From positions 1 to 27,641 of the forward strand of contig JAKQKF010000391.1 of the NCBI GenBank assembly GCA_029560815.1: 27,641 nt of DNA, given 5' to 3'. Source of the stretch: a bacterium (lineage in GTDB: Bacteria; KSB1; UBA2214). The notes under the pieces were generated by a model, which was not told the DNA's origin, did no database searches, and saw only the letters and a list, made by a program, of their open reading frames with translations. Positions 8,636 to 18,700 of this stretch are shown in pieces; position 1 is the stretch's first letter, and each line of letters begins with the position of its first letter. Position numbers and translations under genes: made by a program.

Positions 8636-9682
8636 CTATTCGATTTCGATTCCGAGGGTGATCCGTTGGGTGTTTTCCAGCAAGCCGTGGTCCGCCCATG
8701 CGTAATCGGCGTGGAAGAGAGCGCCGCCGAGCTCAAAAATGATGCCGGTGCCCAGGGTCAGGCCGACCTCCGAGTCCTGCAGCCAGAGGTTCTGGTAGCC
8801 GGCGCGCAGGGCGAGGGTTTTCCTGTAGAGCCACTCGCCGCCGAAGCTGACGCTTTCGGTGTTGTCGTTCGGATGGAAGGCGTTGACCGCCAGATGCAGC
8901 TCCTGGTGGTTGCCGATCCTGAACGGCCAGTCGATGCCGGCGCGGAACATCACCGGCAGGGGGTAATCCTCCACGTACATCTGGCCCGGCAGGTTGCTGT
9001 TGTCGCCGTAGCGGTCGGGATTCCTGTCATAGACGATGCGCATGTCGCGGCCGGAGTATTTGCCGGGCATGCCAAAGTTGGAGATGCTGGCGCCGATGCG
9101 GATACCGGAGCCCGAGAGGGTATAGATCGTCCCCACGTTGAAGGTGAAGGTGGAGAGGCTGCTGTGCCAGATGGTCTCCTGCATGAAATTGATCTGGGCG
9201 CCGGCGGTGAAGCGGTCGGTTAGCTGGCGGCCGAATCCGAGGCCGAAGGCGAAATTGTTGACGGAAAATTTCTCGCCTGTGCCGAGCGGCTGGTCGACGG
9301 TGCGGACGGCAATTTCGCCCGAGTTGAGGGCGGTGGCGCTCAGGTAGAGATTGCCGAAATTGCCCATCTTCAGGGATGCGGCGGCGTAATCGTAGGTGAT
9401 ATCCGCCAGCCAGAGGCTGTGGGTGAACTGGACGCCGTAGCCTTTAAAGCTGCCGATGGCGCCGGGGTTATAGTACGCGGAGAGGAGCTCCTCGGTCGAG
9501 GCCACGCCCGCATTGCCCATGGCGGTGCTGCGGGCGCTGGGTTCGATGAGCAGGAACTGGCCGATGGTGGTGCCGGTCTTGCTCTGGCCATAGAGGGGTT
9601 GACCGGCGCCCATCGCTCCGGCCAGCAGGGCGCAGAGGATGAGCAGGGCCCAAACGCGGCGATGTGTTCTGTTTATCTTCAT
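8636..9682 (-). CDS. PorV/PorQ-family outer-membrane beta-barrel protein
   Basis: A 348-residue protein with a signal peptide (residues ~1-33) and the hallmark PorV/PorQ start after it: TIGQFLLIEPSARSTAMGNAGVAS (~39-62), then a segment with AYYNPGAIG. The rest alternates short amphipathic strands and ends in ITLGIEIE, as expected for an outer-membrane barrel. In type IX secretion PorV shuttles cargo from the translocon to the attachment complex, and many FCB genomes carry PorV paralogues of unknown role. Here it lies 14 bases after the secreted fibronectin-III protein and 25 bases before the GH94 gene, within a polysaccharide operon. That suggests a dedicated partner for locus products. The start is supported by an AGGTGGAG purine stretch just upstream of the ATG. 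Confidence 0.9.
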   Translation of the reverse strand: MKINRTHRRVWALLILCALLAGAMGAGQPLYGQSKTGTTIGQFLLIEPSARSTAMGNAGVASTEELLSAYYNPGAIGSFKGYGVQFTHSLWLADITYDYAAASLKMGNFGNLYLSATALNSGEIAVRTVDQPLGTGEKFSVNNFAFGLGFGRQLTDRFTAGAQINFMQETIWHSSLSTFTFNVGTIYTLSGSGIRIGASISNFGMPGKYSGRDMRIVYDRNPDRYGDNSNLPGQMYVEDYPLPVMFRAGIDWPFRIGNHQELHLAVNAFHPNDNTESVSFGGEWLYRKTLALRAGYQNLWLQDSEVGLTLGTGIIFELGGALFHADYAWADHGLLENTQRITLGIEIE

Positions 9683-9696
9683 ACTCCACCTGTCCC

Positions 9697-12600
9697 TTAT
9701 TTGATGATGGCGAATTTGCCGATCTTGCTGCCCAGCTCGGAATCGACATGAAAAATGTAAAGCCCGGGGGCGGCGTCGAGATTGTCCTTGGTGCGCAGAT
9801 CCCAGGCGATGAAGCCGTCGTCCGATCCGTCATGCTCGAGGGTCTGCACCAGCTCGCCGCGGACGGAGAAGATGCGGATGGTGCAGCTTTTGGGCAGGGC
9901 GCGGAACTCGATGCGCCGCTCACCGCGGCCCGAGACCGCGAAACGCTCGGGTTCAAAGCTGGCCGAACCGACATAGGGATTCGGGACCACATAGGGATCC
10001 TGTTTGGCCTGCGCTCTGGCGCTGGCGGCATCGGTGCGCTGGCCGGCGGTCGAGAAGACAAAGGCATCGCCGGCTTCGAGGGGATAGTCGAGCCGCATCC
10101 AGTAGATGTCGCCCCCCCTGGCCGGGAGGATCGGACCGCGGGCGGCCTGGCCGGTGGTGTCGACCTCGAGGCGCCAGGTGATCTGGGGCGTGGCCGGTTT
10201 TTCCTCCACGAAGGTGGCGACATCGATGAACTCGCCGGCCTGGTTGGGGGTGCCGTCGCGGTCGAGATCGCGGAAGCGGAATTTGAGCTTCATCTCGCCG
10301 CCCTGTTCGTCGACTGCATGAATGAGGAATTTGGCCGGCCGCGCGGGCAGGCCGATGGCGAGCAGGGAGGTATCCTTGAAAGCGTCATAAAAGGTGACGC
10401 GGAGGTCGTAGGGGTAGCCGGGCCGGCGCCGGTTGATCGGCTGCTGGTACTGGTAGGTGGCCGTGAGGTGGAGATTGGTCTGGCTCTCCGCCGTGAAACC
10501 GCTCGCCAGCGTATCGACCAGCACGGTTTTGGCGGTCTTGACCACCGGCAGCAGACCCAAACCGACCTGGCCGATGCCCTCACCGTCCATATCATAGCCA
10601 TTGCGGAAGATGATCTTGCGCGTGGTGCTGTCCATCAGGTCATAGGTGACCGCGCGGACGCAATCAGGCGAAGGCGTATTGAAGGTGAGCACGAATTGAT
10701 GACCGTCCGGCACCAGACTGGAGTTGACCACGTCGATGCGGATGTCGCCGGTGCCCCTGCCCTTGATCTGGGCGACCTCCGTGGCGGCCGCCGGCGTAAA
10801 ACCGAAGGTGCGCGGATTGGGACGGACGGCGACGACATTTTTGGGCAGAATGGTGCCGCCGCGCGGGGTGCGCGAGACCGCGATGGCGTTCTCCGAGGGA
10901 TAGTAGCCGAGCGAATCGCTGCCGTGATCGAATGCGGTCACGGCGTAGTAATATTCCTGACCGTTGGTGACCGTGGTATCGGTCCAGCTGTGGGCTAGGC
11001 CGCTATCCTCGCCGAGATAGTAGGCGACGCCCTCGACCACCTGGGACGAAAAGCCGCGGCGGCCGTTGATCATGTCGAACTGTTTGATCGGCACCCCGTT
11101 GCCCATGGGGCCGGTGCCACGGCCGGTGGTGATGAGCTTGGGATCGCGGAATTCGGGATCGGTGGAACGGTAGATGCGATAGCCCTCGAAATCGTTCTCG
11201 AGGCTGACCGGATCGATGCCGCGTTCGGCGGCGTCATCCCAGGAGAGGCGGACCCAGCCGTCGCCGGTTTCAGAGGTCAGTTTGGGCATCGGCGGCGGCA
11301 CAGCGAACTGGTAATTGGCGTTGTAGATCATCTGCACGGTCTTGACCGTAGAGCGCAGTTCGTAGAGGTCGGCGCCGAAGGCGAGGGCGAGGCTGAAGCG
11401 CTCGGTCTGGCCGGCCTTGAGGATAAAGGGGCCGGAGGCAAAAAGAAAGCCGATGTTATAGTTGAGAAAGACGGCGGAATCGTAACGCGCCCCTTCATTG
11501 GGGTTGGTAAAGCGCTCGTAGAGGCGGCGCGGCCACTCCTTGCCGTCGTCGAAAAAGACGATATTTTCGACCTCCTTGTTGGGATTGCCCTGCCCGGCGA
11601 CAATGCGGTTCATCTGGAAGCCGGTCAGACCGATCTGGTCCGATTCCTGCAGGTCGGTGCGGTCGAAATTGGGCTCGCCGAGAGTGGGAATGCCGTCGAG
11701 TTCGCCGGTATCGCCGGTGCCGAAGATGCCGTCGGCGCCGGTGTCGTTGAGTTCGGCCACCCAGTCCATGTCCTCGTCGCCGGTCCACCAGGTCCCGGCG
11801 CGCCAGGCCGGCCGGCTGGCGATGGTGCCGATGGCCCGGGTGAATTTATCGAGGTTATAGTTGGCCTGCAGCCAGGCCGTGATCTGGTCGGTGGAAGTGA
11901 GCTGCTGACCGGGGCCGCCGTCGCGCTGCTCATCGATGATGCCATCCTCATCGTCATCGACGCCGTTGAAGCGGTTGCCGGGGGTCTCGAGGTAGGCATA
12001 TCCGAGATAACCGGTTGTTCCGCAGTTGCTGAGCAGGTTGCGGCCGTGGCCGAATTTGTCCCAGGTGTAGACCAGGTTGAGGCCGAAGGATTTGTCGAAA
12101 TAGGCATTGTCGTCGTCGGACTCGTAGATGCCATCGCAGGAGAGGGCTGAGCCGCCGACGCCGGAGTCCATGTACATACCGAAGATGATGTTGTCGTTAT
12201 AGTCGGTGGTGCCTTCATTGGTGATGTCATAGTGCCAAAAGATGACGTTGCCGGCCTGGGGATTGGCCCACTGAAAGCCGCGCACTTCGATGCGCAGACC
12301 GAGGCCGCGGCGGGTGCGGTCGCGGCTGTCGGGATAGAAATCAAAGGCATCGTAGAAATCGTCGTCCATCACGGTGTAGGATTCCTGGTCGGCGGCGGGC
12401 TTTTTGCCGAAATAGCCGTTCCAGGCGGACTGGCTGGGGTCGTCGACCTCGGGATCCTCGTTCTCATCCACCCAGCCCGGATCATCGGGGTCATTCAGCT
12501 TGTCGGGCCAGAAGCCCGGCCAGGTGCGCGGGTCGCTGCTGATGGCCGGCGAGCGGCCCTTGTTGATGCCCGGGTCGGCCTGGAAGTAGCCGGGGCGGGG

Positions 12601-12984
12601 CTCAAAGCGCATCACCTTGTTGCGGGTCGGGCTGGTGCCCTGGCGTTCGCGGTAGCCCGTCTCCATGATATAGATGTCCCGGTTCTTGCTGTCCTTGACC
12701 TTGGCGAGGACAAAGGGGGTGGTGCCGTCTGTATAGTTCATGCCGCTGCCCTTGGGCACTTCGACAGAATGCCAGACGCTGAGATCGACGCCGCCGGGAT
12801 CGTCAGGATAGCCGCCGACCATGCCGTAATTATAGAACATGGTGCGGATGTTGGCGGCATCGTGATAGCCGATGCGCTCGGCATCGATGCTGCCGCGCTG
12901 TTCCGGGGGAACGACCGGCTGGAGCTGCTGGGCCGGCGCACTGGCGGCGATGATCGCGATTACGAGGATTATTTTCCAACGCAT
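9697..12984 (-). CDS. Large secreted surface protein with fibronectin type III module and C-terminal sorting/FlgD-like domain
   Basis: This 1,095-residue protein has a signal peptide (MRWKIILVIAIIAASAPAQQ). It is rich in Asp, Gly and aromatic residues. Around residues 338-352 a calcium-loop-like acidic stretch, NGVDDDEDGIIDEQ, is present. A fibronectin type III-like module lies at ~560-690 (WVRLSWDD, GYRIYRS, YYYAVTAFD). The last ~95 residues (VVPNPYVG, CTIRIFSVRGELVQTL, GLYIFHVDS, KIGKFAIIK) resemble the FlgD-like/type A sorting fold, although the usual NYPNPFN is replaced by VVPNPYVG. I do not recognise an enzyme. The ATG at 12984 is chosen over an upstream frame start at 13134 because it has GGAG 9 bases upstream and gives a clean signal peptide. 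It follows the TonB receptor by 19 bases, so it may be the surface partner of that receptor, in the place SusD takes in Bacteroidota. Confidence 0.85.
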   Translation of the reverse strand: MRWKIILVIAIIAASAPAQQLQPVVPPEQRGSIDAERIGYHDAANIRTMFYNYGMVGGYPDDPGGVDLSVWHSVEVPKGSGMNYTDGTTPFVLAKVKDSKNRDIYIMETGYRERQGTSPTRNKVMRFEPRPGYFQADPGINKGRSPAISSDPRTWPGFWPDKLNDPDDPGWVDENEDPEVDDPSQSAWNGYFGKKPAADQESYTVMDDDFYDAFDFYPDSRDRTRRGLGLRIEVRGFQWANPQAGNVIFWHYDITNEGTTDYNDNIIFGMYMDSGVGGSALSCDGIYESDDDNAYFDKSFGLNLVYTWDKFGHGRNLLSNCGTTGYLGYAYLETPGNRFNGVDDDEDGIIDEQRDGGPGQQLTSTDQITAWLQANYNLDKFTRAIGTIASRPAWRAGTWWTGDEDMDWVAELNDTGADGIFGTGDTGELDGIPTLGEPNFDRTDLQESDQIGLTGFQMNRIVAGQGNPNKEVENIVFFDDGKEWPRRLYERFTNPNEGARYDSAVFLNYNIGFLFASGPFILKAGQTERFSLALAFGADLYELRSTVKTVQMIYNANYQFAVPPPMPKLTSETGDGWVRLSWDDAAERGIDPVSLENDFEGYRIYRSTDPEFRDPKLITTGRGTGPMGNGVPIKQFDMINGRRGFSSQVVEGVAYYLGEDSGLAHSWTDTTVTNGQEYYYAVTAFDHGSDSLGYYPSENAIAVSRTPRGGTILPKNVVAVRPNPRTFGFTPAAATEVAQIKGRGTGDIRIDVVNSSLVPDGHQFVLTFNTPSPDCVRAVTYDLMDSTTRKIIFRNGYDMDGEGIGQVGLGLLPVVKTAKTVLVDTLASGFTAESQTNLHLTATYQYQQPINRRRPGYPYDLRVTFYDAFKDTSLLAIGLPARPAKFLIHAVDEQGGEMKLKFRFRDLDRDGTPNQAGEFIDVATFVEEKPATPQITWRLEVDTTGQAARGPILPARGGDIYWMRLDYPLEAGDAFVFSTAGQRTDAASARAQAKQDPYVVPNPYVGSASFEPERFAVSGRGERRIEFRALPKSCTIRIFSVRGELVQTLEHDGSDDGFIAWDLRTKDNLDAAPGLYIFHVDSELGSKIGKFAIIK

Positions 12985-13003
12985 AGGGTCATTCTCCACT
13001 GGT

Positions 13004-15673
13004 TCACAACGAGCCGAAGGTAAAGCCGACTTCCAGCCGGCGCGGGGGATAGTAGCGGCCGGGATTGGCAAGGGTCGCCCGCTGGCCGATGGGGTTGAGC
13101 GAGTAATCGGGACTGCCGGTATCGTCAAAGACAAAGCCGTTCACGAACCGGGCATCCAGCAGATTGATGACGCGGGCGAAGAGGCTGGCGCGGATGCCGC
13201 TGAGTTTAAAGTATTTTTCAGCGCGTAAATCGACGCGCAGACCGTTGGGCTTGCGTCCCGAATTGGTCTCGAGCCCGCCGCCGAAACCGGCGCTGAGGGC
13301 CGGGGTGTAGGGCTGGCCGCTGCCGTAGCGGATGATGGTGCTGACGGCAAAATTATCGGGGCTCTCGAGCGTGACCGTGGCGTTGAGGGTGTTGCGCTGA
13401 TCCCAGCCCAGAGGGATCTGGCGCGGACGGGGATCCTCGCCGGCCGAGGCGCGGGTGGCGGTTTCGCGCGGATCGCTGGCGTTGCCCTGCGCCCGCTGCC
13501 AGGTATAGTCGATCATGGTGCTGACCATGCCGATGCGGCGCTGGTCGAGGGCGATGGTGTAGCCGAGCACATTGCCGAAATCGATGTTGGTCAGACGGGC
13601 GTACTCGGCCGCGGCATAGGTCGAGACGAACTCGACTCCGAGCAGGTCGCGGATATCCTTGTAAAAGATGCTGACATCGAGGCCGAGCAGGCTGCCGATC
13701 GCCTGCTTGTAGCCGAACTCGTACTGCACCGTGCGCTCGGGCTTGATGTCCGGATTGCCGAGTACGCCGTAGCTGATACCGCCCGCCTGCAGATCATCGA
13801 GGATATTGTAATCCGAGTTGGAAAAAATCTGGCCCAGGGCAGGCATCTGGTAAAAGTGGCCATAAGCGACAAAGAGCGAGGCGCTGGTGGTGACCGGATA
13901 GGAGATGCCCAGGCGCGGCGAGAGCGAAAGCTTGGCTTTGGTATCGGTGGGCACCGAGGTCGGGGCGCCGGCGATGGTGTTGGCCGGATTGGCCAGATCA
14001 CTCGGCAGGGTGGAGCGCGCATCGAAATATTCGAGGCGGGCTCCGGCGCGGACCACCAGGTCGCGCCACTCGATCTGGTCCTGGCCGTAGGCGACCAGGG
14101 CGACCGGGTTGTACTCGGCGATGCCGGGATAGTCCGGCGGCTCGTCGATGTGCCGCACCAGGATCGTGCCGCCGGTGTTGACCAGATAGCCGGGCGATCC
14201 GAATTTGAGCTCCGATTTCTGCAGCTCGAAACCGAACTTGAGCTGGTGGCTGCGGCTGACCTGACTGGTCAGGGCGCCCTTCAGCAGCAAAGTGTTGGTC
14301 TGCTGTTTGAAACGCCCGAGCTCAACCCCCTGGATGCTGGCTCCGTCCTCATAATTGCTGTCGCCCATCGAGGGGCCGGCCGAGTCGTAGCGCGCATCGT
14401 AAAAATCTTCATATTTGTAATCACTATAGTTGAAATAGTTCTGCCGCAGACTGACATTGTAAAAGGTCGTGGGCGAAAGGGTGTGGTTCACGTCGAGGCC
14501 GTGGACGATCGAAAAGGTCTTTTGCTCGGCGCGGCCGTCGGGGTTGAAGCGCATGCCGTAATTGTAGCGCTTGCCGGCGATATTGTTCGTGATCGCCTGA
14601 TACTCCAGAGTGATGTTTTTCAGGGAACGGTTGGTGATCTTGGCCAGACCGGACCATTCCCGCGAGGTGTCGAGGGGAAACTCGTCCCCGTCGCCGCCCG
14701 GCGCGTAGATCTTGTTTTCAAAATCGGCGCGGTCGGTTGGCAGAAAGCGGCGCTCGCCATAGACATAGCCGTCATTGGCGTAATGGCGGCCGCTGAAAAT
14801 AAAATAGGTCCTGGCCAGCAGGGGGACCGGACCGCTCAGGCTGGCCTGATAATTCTGCAGCGAAAGGGGGCGGAACTTGTCGGGCGCATTGCGCCGGTCG
14901 CCCGTCGTATACACATAGTCGCTGGTGTAGGCCTCACCGCTGAAGGCGAGTTTATCGGAGCCGCTCTTGAGGACGACGTTGACCACGCCGCTCATGGCCT
15001 GGCCGTATTCGGCATCGAACGTGCCGCTGATGACCTGCACTTCCTGCAGCAGGGAGCGGTCGATGCGCAGGGTCGACGAGTTGTCATAGCTGTTGTTGAC
15101 GCTGACGCCGTTGATCTGGTACTGCACCTCGCCGGTGCGGCCGCCGCGGAAATGGCCGTCAACCACGCCGGCCTGGAGATCGACGACCTCCTGCAGATCC
15201 TGGACGGGCATGATGGCGATGGCGTCACTGGTCACTGTGGCCACCGAGCTGGTCAGATTGGTCTCGACGATCGGACGCTGGGCCACGATCTGAACGCTCT
15301 CGCCCTCGATCACACTCTGTTCGAGCTGGATGTCCTGCGTGGTGGTGTGGTCGGTAGTGACGAGAATCTGGCTGACGGTCATGGTTTTGTAGCCGATGAA
15401 GGCGTAGCGGACCTGATAGCGTCCGGGGGGAATGTTGAGGATGGTGTAATAGCCATCCAGATCGCTCACTGCGCCCAGCTGCGTGCCGTTGATGACGATG
15501 TTGGCGCCCGGAAGGGGCTGTTTGGCCTTGTCGGTGACGCGTCCGGCCAGCTTGCCGGTCGTGCCGCCCAAAGCGGCCGTCGCCGCGATCCCGAGGAGCA
15601 CCATCGTCCACAAGGCGCGCTGGACGGCGCCGGCCGGGTGGGGGCGGGGCGTCCTGATCACAAATCCGCGCAT
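13004..15673 (-). CDS. TonB-dependent outer-membrane receptor with carboxypeptidase-regulatory-like N-terminal domain
   Basis: An 889-residue receptor. After a signal peptide (ending near TAALGG, residue ~37), residues ~40-118 form a CarboxypepD_reg-like domain (GRVTDKAKQPLPGANIVI, DLDGYYTILNIPPGRYQV). The plug domain covers ~130-245, with VQYQINGVSVNN and EYGQAMSGVVNVVLKSG. The remainder is a 22-strand-type barrel ending in RRLEVGFTFGSL. TonB receptors import bulky ligands, including oligosaccharides, using inner-membrane proton force. This one resembles the Oar/CarboxypepD type rather than a full SusC, and no SusD gene is next to it. The ATG at 15673 has AGGA 5 bases upstream; a TTG at 15712 in the same frame is less likely. 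A 109-base gap with a stem-loop separates it from the CBM9-repeat gene upstream. Confidence 0.93.
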   Translation of the reverse strand: MRGFVIRTPRPHPAGAVQRALWTMVLLGIAATAALGGTTGKLAGRVTDKAKQPLPGANIVINGTQLGAVSDLDGYYTILNIPPGRYQVRYAFIGYKTMTVSQILVTTDHTTTQDIQLEQSVIEGESVQIVAQRPIVETNLTSSVATVTSDAIAIMPVQDLQEVVDLQAGVVDGHFRGGRTGEVQYQINGVSVNNSYDNSSTLRIDRSLLQEVQVISGTFDAEYGQAMSGVVNVVLKSGSDKLAFSGEAYTSDYVYTTGDRRNAPDKFRPLSLQNYQASLSGPVPLLARTYFIFSGRHYANDGYVYGERRFLPTDRADFENKIYAPGGDGDEFPLDTSREWSGLAKITNRSLKNITLEYQAITNNIAGKRYNYGMRFNPDGRAEQKTFSIVHGLDVNHTLSPTTFYNVSLRQNYFNYSDYKYEDFYDARYDSAGPSMGDSNYEDGASIQGVELGRFKQQTNTLLLKGALTSQVSRSHQLKFGFELQKSELKFGSPGYLVNTGGTILVRHIDEPPDYPGIAEYNPVALVAYGQDQIEWRDLVVRAGARLEYFDARSTLPSDLANPANTIAGAPTSVPTDTKAKLSLSPRLGISYPVTTSASLFVAYGHFYQMPALGQIFSNSDYNILDDLQAGGISYGVLGNPDIKPERTVQYEFGYKQAIGSLLGLDVSIFYKDIRDLLGVEFVSTYAAAEYARLTNIDFGNVLGYTIALDQRRIGMVSTMIDYTWQRAQGNASDPRETATRASAGEDPRPRQIPLGWDQRNTLNATVTLESPDNFAVSTIIRYGSGQPYTPALSAGFGGGLETNSGRKPNGLRVDLRAEKYFKLSGIRASLFARVINLLDARFVNGFVFDDTGSPDYSLNPIGQRATLANPGRYYPPRRLEVGFTFGSL

Positions 15674-15724
15674 AGCCTTCCTTTCGTGATGGTAAAAAAG
15701 CTGATCCTGCAAATTTTAAAGAGG

Positions 15725-15752
15725 GAGGGGGTCAGGAGTGCCTGACCCCCTC
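15725..15752 (-). terminator. Strong intercistronic stem-loop between the CBM9-repeat gene and the TonB receptor gene
   Basis: A perfect 12-bp inverted repeat (GAGGGGGTCAGG / CCTGACCCCCTC) has a 4-base loop. It lies 30 bases after the stop of the CBM9-repeat gene. On the minus strand it is followed by CCTCTTTAAAATTT, a weak U-tract, so it may be a partial terminator or a transcript-end stabiliser, as in malE-malF type spacers. Some read-through to the receptor gene is likely because no good promoter is visible downstream of it. Confidence 0.6.
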
Positions 15753-15782
15753 TCCTGGTGAAAGTCGATTACCGGTGACGGA

Positions 15783-18700
15783 CTATTTGATCACCAGCAT
15801 CTTTTGTACTCCGGTCCTGACGGTTTTCTTCGCTTTGACGCTGACCATCTCGAGGCGGTAGAAATAGACTCCCGAGCTGATCCGCGCCGCATCGAAGCTG
15901 ATTTCCCGAATGCCGGCGGACTGGCGTCCGAGCGCCATTTCGGCCACCATACGGCCGAGCAGGTCGTACACCTGCAGGGTGACCACGGCATCCTCAGGCA
16001 TGGCGTACTGGATGGTCGTGACCGGGTTGAAGGGGTTGGGATAGTTGCCGATCAAGGCGAATTCCTTCGGCAGCTGGCTGGCCGGATCGATCTTGACACC
16101 GGTGAGTTTGGTCTGGGGATCCATCAGCGCCCAGGCCGGGCCGGCGGGCCAATCGGATTCGCGCATAAACCAGACGCGCTGGCCATAGTTGTCGGCGGCA
16201 TTGGGGAAGGTGTCGCCGTCAAAGAGGCAGGCGCTGACGAAAAGCACGCCGTCGCCGAGGTCGGCGGGATAGCCGAACGCGGTCAGATCGATGGCCATCT
16301 CCATGTGGTAGCCGGCGTCGATGTCATTGACGTCGTTGATGGTCGAGCCGGGTTTGAGCGCAAAGCCGACATAAGCCTTGCCCTCGTTGACCAGGGTCTC
16401 GAGGTAATCCATCACCACCGGGCCGGCCGGCCCGACGCGCATGGTGAGATTGCGGCGGACGAGGACGTTATCGCCGTCGCGGGCGGCGCGGTCGTTGATG
16501 ATCAGGCGCAGGCCATCCCACATGTCGTAGGTTTCCAGACCGGAGACCGACTGGTCGCGGACTTCGGCGGAGACGTAGAGCATGTGATCCTTGAAGAACC
16601 ATTTGAGGGTGGCGTCGGCCGGATCGAGCACCGGAGCGCGCTTGGAATCGATCTCGGGCTGGAACTGGCCGGAGCGCCACGGGGCGATGCCGGGATAGGA
16701 GGCGCGCAGCTCGTCATCACCGAAGCGCAGGTCAAAGCCGGGGGCCTTGGACCAGACCGCTTCATCAAAACTGCCATCCGTGACCGGAGCCGGAAAATCG
16801 GCGCCGTTGGGGATGATCAGATCCGGACCGATGACGGGTAGCGTGCCGCTGTTGACCGTGACCGCCGGGTCGGCGTGGATCTGGGCGATGGCGTAGGCGG
16901 AGTTGTTGCCCCAGGGGCCCTGCCACCAGACGCGGTTGCTCGAGAATTTATCATCGTTGATCGGCCAGAACCAGTCGCAGTCATAGATCGAGACGTTGAA
17001 TTCGATGATATCGCCGCCGGGCCTGGTGATGTCATAGCCGCGGGCGGTGAGGTCAAAGACGAATTCAGTGGTGTAGCCGTTGTCGGGGGTCGCATCGTCG
17101 TTGGTGATGCCGTTGACGACGGTGACGGCGTCCCAGACCGTGCGGTCGCCGGCGGCCCAGCCGAAGAAGCCGGGGGCGGCGCCGACATTGGCGGTGTTGG
17201 GATCAGCCCAGCTTTCGGCCACCCAGCCGTAGAAATATTCGAAAGGAGCGGCGGGGCGGTCGGCCGCGGCATGGTTGCGGATGTTCAGTAAAATGGCGTC
17301 GAAGCGGGCCCAGGGGCCGCCGCCGACAGAGGCATCCTTCACCTCCGCGCCCACAAAGAGCTTGTTGCCGTGGACGAGAAATTTGAGGGTGGCAAAGGTC
17401 GGATCCGAGGGATCAACGCCGCCCTCCTTGCCAAAACCGGAACCCGGAATCAGGCTGGCGCTGCCGTAGCGCAGCACCACCGCTTCCGCGTTGGCCCAGT
17501 CGGCTTCATCCATCTTGCCGTCGAGGGTGATCGGCGCGGAGGCGACGCGGGCCCAGAGGGCGTCCGGACGCTCCATGGTGTTGAGCGGATCGCCGGGCAC
17601 AAAGGCCTTGGGATCCATCAATGCCCAGGCCGGGCCGGCAGGCCAGTCGGATTCGCGCATGAACCAGACGCGCTGGCCATAGTTGTCGGCGGTGTTGGGG
17701 AAGGTGTCGCCGTCAAAGATCGTCGCGCTGATGAAGAGCACCCGGTCGCCGAGGTCGGCCGGATAGCCGAGCGCGGTCAGATCGATGGCCATCTCCATGT
17801 GGTAGCCGGCGTCGATGTCATTGACGTCGTTGATGGTCGAGCCGGGTTTGAGCGCAAAGCCGACATGAGCCTTGCCCTCGTTGACCAGGGTCTCGAGATA
17901 GTCCATCACCACCGGGCCGGTCGGCCCGACGCGCACGGTGAGATTGCGGCGCATGAGGACGTCCTCGGCGTCGCGCGCGGCGCGGTCGTTGATGACCAGA
18001 CGCAGTCCGTCCCACATGTCATAGGTTTCCATGCCGGAGACCGACTGGTCGCGGAACTCGGCGGAGACGTAGAGCATGTGGTCCTTGAAGAACCATTTGA
18101 GGGTGGCGTCGGCCGGATCGAGCACCGGAGCGCGCTTGGAATCGATCTCGGGCTGGAACTGGCCGGAGCGCCACGGGGCGATGGCCGGATAGGAGGCGCG
18201 CAGGTCGTCATCGCCGAAACGGAGATCGAGACCCTTGACGTTGGCCCAGACGCTTTCGTCGAAGAGGCCATCAATCGCCGGCGCGGGATGATCAGCGCCG
18301 TTGGGAACCACCAGATCCGGACCGATCATCGGCAGGGCGGAATCCTCGGTGACCGCGGGATGGGCATGGATGCGGGCGATGGCGTAGGCGGAGGCGTTGC
18401 CCCAGGGTCCCTGCCACCAGCAGCGGTTGCTGGAGAATTTGTCCTCGTCGAGCGGCCATAACCAGTCGGCATCCCAGAGGGCAAAATTGAATTCGATGAT
18501 CTCGCCGTCGGCCCTGGTCACATCATAGCCGAGTTTTGCGAGGTCGAAGACGAGTTCAGTAGAATAGCCTTCGTCCGATGTGGCATCATCATTGGTCGTG
18601 CCGGCGACGAAGGTGGCACCATTCCACAGGTCACGATCCGCCGGCGCCCTGCCAAAAAAGCCGGGGGCTGCGCCTGGATTGGCGGTATTGGGATCGGCCC

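Noticed and set aside
8611..8736. N-terminal extension of the GH94 frame to 8736
   Set aside because: It would overlap the PorV-like gene by 100 bases and adds residues absent from the family; the start at 8610 begins exactly at the conserved N-terminus.
13856..15745. 629-codon plus-strand open frame opposite the TonB receptor
   Set aside because: Mirror frame of a well-supported receptor gene; its composition (Val, Gly, Asp, Ala rich) is typical of antisense shadow.
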